Shown piece after piece: positions 1 to 5,123 of a stretch of DNA of 5,952 bases. Origin of the DNA: UKL13-2 sp043768625 (GTDB lineage Bacteria > Pseudomonadota > Gammaproteobacteria > Burkholderiales > Usitatibacteraceae); the NCBI GenBank assembly GCA_043768625.1, contig JAYVKG010000071.1, forward strand, positions 1 to 5,952, read 5' to 3'. Under the pieces are notes generated by a model. It searched no databases. It was not told the DNA's origin and worked only from the letters and a program-made list of their open reading frames with translations. The position numbers and the translations under genes were made by a program. Numbering within the stretch: the first letter of the stretch is position 1; each line of letters opens with the position of its first letter.

Positions 1-425
1 TTTATGCGCTTGAAATACTTTAAAAACTTTCCGCCACCTTGTTGCATCGCTGCAGGTATGGCCGGCTATCGCGTACTTGCTGCGGGTTGCGGTGACGGCA
101 AGCTGATACCAGCGGTAGGGGTAAGGCAGCGACCACAACATGTTAAAACAATTTGCTGGCGTTGCGGGCATGATGCCGCAATGTTGCGATGCACTAATGT
201 CTGCGGGCTGCGGGTTTAGTTGATGGAGTGGGCAGGCAAGCCGCTGCAACGACACACAGACTGCGAAACGCAAATTTTCACAGGCTTCGCTTTCAATTAA
301 ACTAATGGGGTCGGCATACCGCGCGCTGCACCCGGCCGGTAAACAGCAGGTTGCCCAGGCAATGTGCCGAAAGCATTGCGCTTGATGTCCACCGAACATC
401 ACCAAAACAGATAAGGGCAGAAACC
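1..425. other. Non-coding stretch upstream of the hydrolase
   Basis: I see no convincing gene here. A plus-strand open frame at 4-219 would encode a 71-residue Cys/Gly-rich peptide with no domain, no ribosome site and no neighbour in register, so I treat it as chance. The frame of the downstream hydrolase stays open back to 351, but those 25 codons precede the signal peptide and are judged untranslated. One short inverted repeat is visible, TTGCGG at 162-167 with CCGCAA at 176-181. The hydrolase promoter probably lies in the AT-richer part around 270-305, but no clear -35/-10 pair can be defended. Confidence 0.6.
413..417 (+). promoter_or_regulatory. Ribosome binding site fixing the hydrolase start at 426
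   Basis: AAGGG lies 8 bases before ATG 426. The in-frame ATG at 351 has no comparable purine-rich stretch at the right distance. Starting at 426 also puts a classical signal peptide at the very N-terminus, which the longer version would bury behind 25 residues. Confidence 0.7.
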
Positions 426-1520
426 ATGAAGAATTTATTGCGGGTAATGTTTCGTGCGCTGGCGCTGCCAGTCGCAGTGCTATTGGCGGGCGCAGGCAGC
501 ATGATGGCTAGCACCTGCTCTGTGGCTGCCGACGAAATTCGTCCACCGCTAAAAATAACCATGGAGGAATTCATGGTGCCGTCGGGCGATGACGGTATTG
601 ACTTGTATGTGCGCAATAAACATCCGCAAGGCGTAAGCGCATTTGCCAACGAAAAAATCCTGCTTTATGTGCATGGCTCCACTTACCCGTCAGAGACGGC
701 GTTCGATCTGCAACTGAACGGCATGTCGTGGATGGATTACATCGCCAGCCACGGTTACGACGTCTATCTGGTCGACCTGCGCGGCTATGGCAAATCGACG
801 CGACCGCCTGAAATGAGCCAGCCCGCAGAAATGAACGGGGCCATTGTTCGTAGCGAGCAGGCGGTGAAGGATGTTAGCGCCGCCGTGAACTACATTCTCA
901 AACGACGCGGTGCGTACAAGTTGAATTTGCTTGGCTGGTCGTGGGGAACCACGATCATGGGCTGGTACACCACCCAAAACAATGACAAAGTAAACAAGCT
1001 CGTCCTGTACGCACCGCAGTGGTTACGTGATACCCCTGCGCTCACCGATGCCGGTGGCAAGATCGGTGCCTATCGCTCTGTTTCCAAAGAGGCGGCCAAG
1101 GGGCGCTGGCTCACCGGAGTGCCCGAAGGAAAAAAGGCCGGACTGATTCCGCCCGGCTGGTTTGAAGCGTGGGCCGACGCGACATTTGCGACCGATCCGG
1201 TTGGCTCCACACTCACACCGCCCATGCTGCGCGCGCCCAACGGCACCGTACAGGACACGCGCGATTTCTGGGCCGCAGGCAAACCGCTTTACGATCCCGG
1301 CCTGATTAAAGTGCCAACCTTTCTGGCCCACGCTGAGTGGGACCAGGATTTGCCGAGCTACATGCTTTACGCCTTTTTCGACAAACTAACCGGCGCGCCG
1401 TACAAACGCTATGTACAGATCGGCGAAGGCACGCACACCGTCATCATGGAAAAAAATCGGCTGCAGTTGTTCACTGCGGTGCAACAGTTTCTCGACGAAA
1501 AGTTCGTGGCGGGGAAATAA
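426..1520 (+). CDS. Exported alpha/beta-fold hydrolase
   Basis: A 364-residue alpha/beta hydrolase, probably periplasmic; the substrate cannot be read from sequence. Residues 1-35 form a Sec signal peptide: basic start (MKNLLR), hydrophobic core at about 12-25, and a likely cleavage after SVAA (35) before DEI. The mature part shows the fold in order: the HGS oxyanion-hole motif (83-85) after strand ILLYV, DLRGYGKS (117-124), nucleophile elbow GWSWG with Ser172, strand VPTFLAHAEWD giving the acidic residue Asp306, and GEGTH giving His337. All three catalytic positions are intact. The region at about 200-290 between the sixth strand and the acid is the expected cap. It could be an esterase, lipase-like enzyme or epoxide hydrolase relative; the Ser nucleophile argues against epoxide hydrolases and haloalkane dehalogenases, which use Asp. 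Start chosen from the ribosome site and signal peptide. The next gene is 220 bases away, so it is probably transcribed alone. Confidence 0.9.
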   Translation: MKNLLRVMFRALALPVAVLLAGAGSMMASTCSVAADEIRPPLKITMEEFMVPSGDDGIDLYVRNKHPQGVSAFANEKILLYVHGSTYPSETAFDLQLNGMSWMDYIASHGYDVYLVDLRGYGKSTRPPEMSQPAEMNGAIVRSEQAVKDVSAAVNYILKRRGAYKLNLLGWSWGTTIMGWYTTQNNDKVNKLVLYAPQWLRDTPALTDAGGKIGAYRSVSKEAAKGRWLTGVPEGKKAGLIPPGWFEAWADATFATDPVGSTLTPPMLRAPNGTVQDTRDFWAAGKPLYDPGLIKVPTFLAHAEWDQDLPSYMLYAFFDKLTGAPYKRYVQIGEGTHTVIMEKNRLQLFTAVQQFLDEKFVAGK

Positions 1521-1658
1521 GCCGATCGATTAACTTGTCATTGCACACTGTCACCGGAAGGTGCGCGGGGAGAAGGGAATTGGCCGGTTCTTGCGACAAG
1601 GCAGGTCAAGGTGCCATAGGCAAATATTTGTGCCAACCGGTAGCGCGCGGTACTAGAT

Positions 1659-1687
1659 GTGACGCGGCTTTGTTGGTTTTATATTTT
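1659..1687 (+). promoter_or_regulatory. Weak candidate promoter for the DAAO-like gene
   Basis: GTGACG (1659-1664, 4 of 6 matches to the sigma-70 -35 box), a 17-base spacer, then TATTTT (1682-1687, 4 of 6 to the -10 box) inside an AT-rich patch about 55 bases before GTG 1741. The 10-base perfect palindrome CAAATATTTG (1621-1630) lies just upstream and could be an operator or chance. Nothing else in the 1521-1740 gap looks like a gene. Confidence 0.25.
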
Positions 1688-1740
1688 GGTGTCATCGCGA
1701 CGCAGGATGCATCCCACACCAACGCGTGGATTAGGCCAAG

Positions 1741-2895
1741 GTGATTCAAACACTCTCCCGTCGCGAACTGCTCAAGTTCGCCAGCGCCGGACTTGCAACC
1801 ACCGCGGCAGCCGGCTGCGCATTTAGTCCCGCCTGGCGCAGCGGCCCGACCGAATACAGCCGTCCGCTGTCTGCGCGGCCGTTCGCGCGACCGCAGGTTG
1901 CCGCCGATCAAATCGTCCGAACGTGCGTCGGTTTGCGACCGTTTCGCCCGGGAGGTTTCGTGGTGCGCGGGGAACGGCTCGGCGAAAAAACGGTGATCCA
2001 CAATTATGGCCATGGCGGCGGCGGCATCACGCTATCGTGGGGGTCGTCACTGCTGGCGGTGCGAGAGTTGCCTGATCTTGCCGATCGTCGCGCTGCCGTG
2101 CTGGGTTGTGGCGTGATGGGGCTTTCCACCGCGCGGTTGCTGCAGGCGCGGGGCTGGCAGGTGACAATCTACGCAAGAGAGTTGCCGCCACACACCACCT
2201 CCGACGTTGCCGGTGGCCAGTGGGCACCCACCAGCGTATTTCGATCCGGCGCAGAGAGTGTTGCATTCTCGACGCAACTCGACGAAGCGCTGCGGCTGTC
2301 CCACGCTACATTCGCCGCACTGGCAGGACGCGAGTACGGCGTCAGCTTGCGGGAAAACTACTTTTTGAGCCAAACGCCGACGCGCGCGCAGGATTTTTTC
2401 TACCTCGACCGCTGGCCTGAATTATTTCCTGCCATCGCTGAACTGTCCGCCGACGCACATCCGTTTCCGGTGCCGTACGCGCTGCGCCACTTATCGTTTC
2501 TGATTGAGCCGGCGATCTATTTGCCACGCCTCATGCAGGACCTCCGCGACGGTGGTGGCAACATCGTGGTGCGCAACATGGCCGATGTCTCTGAAGTGCT
2601 GGCGCTAGAAGAGCCGGTTATTTTTAACTGTACGGGTCTGGGTGCGCGAGAGTTATTCGATGACGACGAGCTTATTCCGGTGCGCGGTCAACTGGTATTT
2701 ATGGCGGCAGACGAGCGCGTCGACTACTGCACCCATGGCAGCGGTGAAGGCCTGCTCTATATGTTTCCACGTGCGGACGGTATCCTGCTCGGCGGCACTT
2801 TTGAGCGCAACGCAACCCACCTTGAGCCCGATATGGAAACCACCGCGCGCATTGTGCAACAACATGCGCGCCTGTTTCAGGGAATGCGGATTTAA
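1741..2895 (+). CDS. Tat-exported, circularly permuted D-amino-acid-oxidase-family FAD oxidoreductase
   Basis: A 384-residue flavoprotein of the DAO/DAAO fold, a family that oxidises the C-N bond of amino acids or amines with FAD and usually yields H2O2. Residues 6-12 (SRRELLK) are a twin-arginine motif, followed by a hydrophobic stretch and Cys26 in a lipobox-like AAGC, so a folded, lipid-anchored periplasmic enzyme is likely. Domain order is unusual. First comes the normally C-terminal block: GLRPFRP (64-70; Arg66 aligns with the substrate-carboxylate Arg of pig DAAO) and VIHNYGHGG (85-93), close to the DAAO signature. Next come the Rossmann motif GCGVMG (122-127), AGGQW (157-161), FNCTG (295-299), PVRGQ (313-317), Tyr340 (aligned by eye with active-site Tyr228) and GGTF (351-354). 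The protein ends 30 residues later, where the moved block would normally begin. GTG is the only plausible start: an in-frame TAG at 1732-1734 closes the frame upstream, and AGG at 1733-1735 serves as ribosome site. Substrate unknown. Confidence 0.9.
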   Translation: MIQTLSRRELLKFASAGLATTAAAGCAFSPAWRSGPTEYSRPLSARPFARPQVAADQIVRTCVGLRPFRPGGFVVRGERLGEKTVIHNYGHGGGGITLSWGSSLLAVRELPDLADRRAAVLGCGVMGLSTARLLQARGWQVTIYARELPPHTTSDVAGGQWAPTSVFRSGAESVAFSTQLDEALRLSHATFAALAGREYGVSLRENYFLSQTPTRAQDFFYLDRWPELFPAIAELSADAHPFPVPYALRHLSFLIEPAIYLPRLMQDLRDGGGNIVVRNMADVSEVLALEEPVIFNCTGLGARELFDDDELIPVRGQLVFMAADERVDYCTHGSGEGLLYMFPRADGILLGGTFERNATHLEPDMETTARIVQQHARLFQGMRI

Positions 2896-2975
2896 GCTGC
2901 GTTAAAACATCAGCAGTGGTGCGCATCAACAGGCAAAAATAGCTGTCAAGCCGCACCGGTGCTGGAGTTGAGGCG

Positions 2976-3003
2976 AAATATGCCAAATGATATGGCCATT
3001 TTT
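2976..3003 (+). terminator. Weak possible terminator after the DAAO-like gene
   Basis: GCCA (2982-2985) and TGGC (2993-2996) enclose a 7-base loop. The stem can be extended by AT pairs around a one-base bulge, and TTTTT follows at 2999-3003. The stem is short and AT-rich, so efficiency is doubtful. The position, 80-110 bases past the stop, suits a transcript end. Confidence 0.25.
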
Positions 3004-3049
3004 GCGGTCACGTTCCGGCCTGCCGTTTCTGCGTTTCGTCGCCCCGCTA

Positions 3050-3078
3050 GTGACGCATCATCAGGTCCGCGCTAAGCT
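3050..3078 (+). promoter_or_regulatory. Weak candidate promoter for the DUF2807 gene
   Basis: GTGACG (3050-3055), the same -35-like hexamer seen before the DAAO-like gene, lies 17 bases before TAAGCT (3073-3078, a poor -10 match). This would place a transcription start about 30 bases before ATG 3115. A G-rich GGGGG (3103-3107), 7 bases before the ATG, is the only visible ribosome site and is not canonical. Confidence 0.2.
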
Positions 3079-3114
3079 GTTCTGACGCTAACAAACTACT
3101 ACGGGGGCAAGAAT

Positions 3115-3882
3115 ATGCGCATCACCAAGTTCACTGCTGCAATCGGGGCCGTCGCCTGCGGCTTGGCATTTCTTTCCACTGACATTGCGCAGGCGGGGGA
3201 ATGGTCTTTATTCGGCAAGTCGCTATCGCTTTCTGGAAAGAACAAGATCGAAACACGCGCGGTCTCAGGGTTTACTGCGATCGCGCTTGGCATGGCGGGT
3301 GTGGTTGACATCGAACAAGGAACTAGCGAAGGGCTGACGATCGAGACCGATGAAAATATTCTGCCGCTGATTCAGACGATCGTTGAACGCGGCACGCTGA
3401 AAATACGCTGGGTTGCCAACAACACCCCCGTCGACAGCAACAACCTGCGCATCAAAATTACCGTACACGTGATCAACCTCAATAGTTTAGCCATCAGTGG
3501 ATCCGGTGCCTTCTACGCGCCGCGCCTGCAAACCACCAATCTCGACACCAGCATTGGCGGCTCCGGTGATATTCGGATTGACGCGCTATCGGCGAAAAAA
3601 CTGGTCACCTCCATCGGTGGCAGCGGATCGTTCACGGCCAGCGGAACAGCGGAAACGATGGATATCTCGATTGGTGGTTCCGGTCGGGTTCGCTGCGGGG
3701 CGTTGGCGACGGAAAAAGTTAGCGTCAGTGTGGCCGGATCCGGCAGCACGGTGGTGCGGGTGCGCGACACGCTCGGTATCAGCATTGCCGGTAGCGGCAA
3801 CGTGGATTATTATGGCGACCCCAAAGTGAGCATCTCCAAAGCGGGCTCCGGTCGCGTCACGCGGTTGAGCGCGAATTCGTGA
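3115..3882 (+). CDS. Exported DUF2807 (head GIN domain) beta-solenoid protein
   Basis: A 255-residue secreted or periplasmic protein of unknown function. Residues 1-27 are a Sec signal peptide (basic MRITK, hydrophobic core, AQA before GEW). The mature part matches the DUF2807/putative auto-transporter adhesin head GIN domain pattern. It begins with VSGFTAIALGMAGVVDIEQG, where the family typically has a statement of the kind 'V.gF..I...g...v.i.qg'. It continues with TDENILPLI and the GTLKIR strand, and then a ladder of short beta repeats from 127 to 246. Each rung centres on GSG preceded by two to four small or hydrophobic residues. No catalytic residues and no C-terminal anchor are visible. 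The family name suggests adhesion, but that is only a database label; in Bacteroidetes and proteobacteria these proteins are mostly uncharacterised. It is 219 bases from the upstream gene and 611 from the next plus-strand gene, so it is probably monocistronic. Confidence 0.88.
   Translation: MRITKFTAAIGAVACGLAFLSTDIAQAGEWSLFGKSLSLSGKNKIETRAVSGFTAIALGMAGVVDIEQGTSEGLTIETDENILPLIQTIVERGTLKIRWVANNTPVDSNNLRIKITVHVINLNSLAISGSGAFYAPRLQTTNLDTSIGGSGDIRIDALSAKKLVTSIGGSGSFTASGTAETMDISIGGSGRVRCGALATEKVSVSVAGSGSTVVRVRDTLGISIAGSGNVDYYGDPKVSISKAGSGRVTRLSANS
3493..3852 (+). repeat. Seven GSG beta-rung repeats coded within the DUF2807 gene
   Basis: Seven copies of a short motif occur at residues 127-131 (ISGSG), 146-151, 166-171 and 185-190 (all SIGGSG), 205-210 (SVAGSG), 223-228 (SIAGSG) and 241-246 (SKAGSG). 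The spacing is 18-20 residues, consistent with one turn of a beta-solenoid each. The DNA copies use different codons, so the repeats are kept at protein level and are not recent tandem duplications. Confidence 0.85.
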
Positions 3883-4279
3883 TCCGCCCACGGTAGCGGC
3901 AGCAGCGCGGTGGCTGGGCCTGTTTGTACTCGCGCTTCTGCCTTTTCTGCTGTTGTTGCAGCCGCCCCCGGTACAGCAGGTGACGACACCTTAAATGCCG
4001 CCAGCGGTACCGATTTCCGGGTCGATGCGAATGGGATTCCGGGATAGCCTGATGACACGCGGGATATTGAGTGGCAGCGACTCAGCCAAGAGTAAAAATA
4101 TTACCGGGGAAGCTGGCGACAGTGCGGCAGCCGCGTTATAGTCGCCAGCCGCGCCGCGCCTGACTTGTCCGCGCGCAAATATTTTTGAACAAGTTCACCC
4201 GGTCGAACCGGCCGGACAAGATAAAGGCGCACGGTGGATGCGTCTGTTATGCAACCGATCAAGCGTCGGCAAGCCATCC
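3883..4279. other. Non-coding gap after the DUF2807 gene
   Basis: About 400 bases without a supportable gene. The first part (3869-3994, read one frame away from the DUF2807 gene) is open and would encode a hydrophobic segment followed by QPPPVQQ, but it has no start codon. A 38-codon frame at 4025-4141 has no ribosome site or recognisable motif. The right part contains the inverted-repeat element at 4112-4220. No intrinsic terminator with a T-tract is evident for the DUF2807 gene. Confidence 0.6.
4112..4220. other. Nested inverted repeats, possible structured RNA element
   Basis: Two adjacent folding units. Unit 1: GCTGGCGAC (4112-4120) is perfectly complementary to GTCGCCAGC (4141-4149), with an inner stem GCGG (4124-4127) and CCGC (4131-4134). 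Unit 2: CTTGTCCG (4164-4171) is perfectly complementary to CGGACAAG (4213-4220) and encloses two small perfect hairpins, TGAAC-AA-GTTCA (4186-4197) and CCGGT-CGA-ACCGG (4199-4211), giving a branched shape. No T-tract follows, so a simple terminator is unlikely. It could be a small RNA, an untranslated leader element or a DNA recognition site. The pairing is seen; the function is inference. Confidence 0.35.
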
Positions 4280-4495
4280 CTATTGAGGACCCGGGAAATC
4301 GTCGCGATTCGACTTATTCGGTCTGGGTAGCGGTACCCAATGAGGCGGTACGGCGGCATTTTTTCCACGCCGCCCAGTCAGCGCGAATTTGACTTTGTTA
4401 ACTGGCGCTGATAATAAAGTAATTGCAACTACCGCCAGCGACCCCAGTCCAATCACATTGTAAAAATAGCGACGAACCCATCGCTCAATCCTCAT
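4280..4495 (-). CDS. Possible small single-pass membrane protein
   Basis: A 71-residue frame that I do not recognise. It has the build of a real small membrane protein: a basic N-terminus (MRIERWVRR), a hydrophobic stretch at about residues 11-32 (VIGLGSLAVVAITLL in its core), then a basic, proline-rich tail (GRRGK, PPHWVPLPRP). The positive-inside rule would place the N-terminus in the cytoplasm, although the tail is also basic. AGGA (complement of 4505-4508) lies 9 bases before its ATG. The start codon overlaps head to head with the ATG of the DUF1003 gene, both drawn from CATG at 4493-4496. An upstream in-frame ATG would extend it to 4585, deeper into the DUF1003 gene, and is less likely. 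Its coding DNA includes several inverted repeats, so it may instead be a chance frame. Confidence 0.4.
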   Translation of the reverse strand: MRIERWVRRYFYNVIGLGSLAVVAITLLSAPVNKVKFALTGRRGKNAAVPPHWVPLPRPNKSNRDDFPGPQ

Positions 4496-5072
4496 GAAAA
4501 ACAATCCTGACCAACCGTCGTCGTCACCAGCAACACCCGGCGCAGCGCCGACAAATCCCGAAACTGAACAATTTGTCCAGAACATCGAGGCGGTGCGTGA
4601 GTTCTATGCGCGTGAAGAGCAAAAGCTCAGCCGCTCGCAACGGGTGCTGGAGCGCGTCAGTAACTTTGTGGGGCAGCCGGCTTTTCTGGCGGTGATTCTA
4701 CTTTTTGTTTCAATCTGGATTATTGCCAATGCTTTGATGCCCCTGTTTTACGAGAATGAATTTGATCCTGCGCCCTATTTCTGGTTACAGGGAATGATCA
4801 GCCTGGGATCGTTGTTGACCACGACCGTGGTACTGACCAAACAGAACCGGCTCGACAAGCTGGCCGAACAGCGGGCGCACCTTGACCTGAAAGTGACGCT
4901 GCTGACCGAGCAAAAAGTCGCAAAGCTTATCGACCTTCTGGAAGAGTTACGGCGAGATTTGCCAAATGTCCCGGATCGACACGATCCCGAAGCGGCGGTC
5001 CTGCAGAAATCCATGAACCCTGGCCTGGTACTGGCTGCACTTGACGAACGCGTCGAGCCGGAAAGGAAGTGA
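4494..5072 (+). CDS. DUF1003 family inner-membrane protein
   Basis: A 192-residue membrane protein of the DUF1003 family; molecular function unknown. Residues 1-27 are polar and Pro/Ser-rich, probably disordered. A charged helix (about 28-55) leads into the first membrane segment (62-84), which carries the WIIAN motif (Trp75, Asn79). A short loop with FDP (90-92) follows, then the second segment (about 97-115). After that comes the family's QNR (117-119) and a charged, probably coiled-coil helix (118-155) in which Asp131 and Glu139 fit the usual 'D..vn...E' pattern. The tail (156-192) is polar. Both ends are probably cytoplasmic. No clear ribosome site precedes ATG 4494, and that start overlaps a divergent small frame. 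A GTG at 4593 preceded by GAGG is an alternative but would remove the polar N-terminus. It converges on the decarboxylase gene with a 51-base gap. Confidence 0.88.
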   Translation: MKNNPDQPSSSPATPGAAPTNPETEQFVQNIEAVREFYAREEQKLSRSQRVLERVSNFVGQPAFLAVILLFVSIWIIANALMPLFYENEFDPAPYFWLQGMISLGSLLTTTVVLTKQNRLDKLAEQRAHLDLKVTLLTEQKVAKLIDLLEELRRDLPNVPDRHDPEAAVLQKSMNPGLVLAALDERVEPERK

Positions 5073-5123
5073 GTGACGTTTCCAGCCATGCGCCGAGCCC
5101 CAAGCGCAGCTGCCGCAAGTCAA

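Noticed and set aside
4..219. 71-residue plus-strand open frame at the window start
   Set aside because: No ribosome site, no recognisable domain, odd Cys/Gly-rich composition and no supporting neighbour.
351..425. Upstream extension of the hydrolase to ATG 351
   Set aside because: It would place 25 polar residues before a clear signal peptide, and the good ribosome site serves ATG 426.
302..1331. Minus-strand open frames opposite the hydrolase
   Set aside because: They are mirror frames of a well-supported gene with no motifs or ribosome sites of their own.
1337..1744. 135-residue plus-strand frame overlapping the hydrolase end and the gap
   Set aside because: About half overlaps the hydrolase in another frame; the rest is low-information sequence with no domain.
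2896..3114. Missing C-terminal half of the DAAO lost through a frameshift
   Set aside because: No frame downstream encodes GLRPxRP or HNYGHGG; these motifs are already present at the N-terminus, so the gene is permuted and not broken.
4025..4141. 38-codon plus-strand frame in the long gap
   Set aside because: No ribosome site, no motif, and its end lies inside the inverted-repeat element.
1620..4185. Shared 10-mer GCAAATATTT at about 1620 and 4175
   Set aside because: A match of this length is expected by chance in a window of this size, and the flanks differ.
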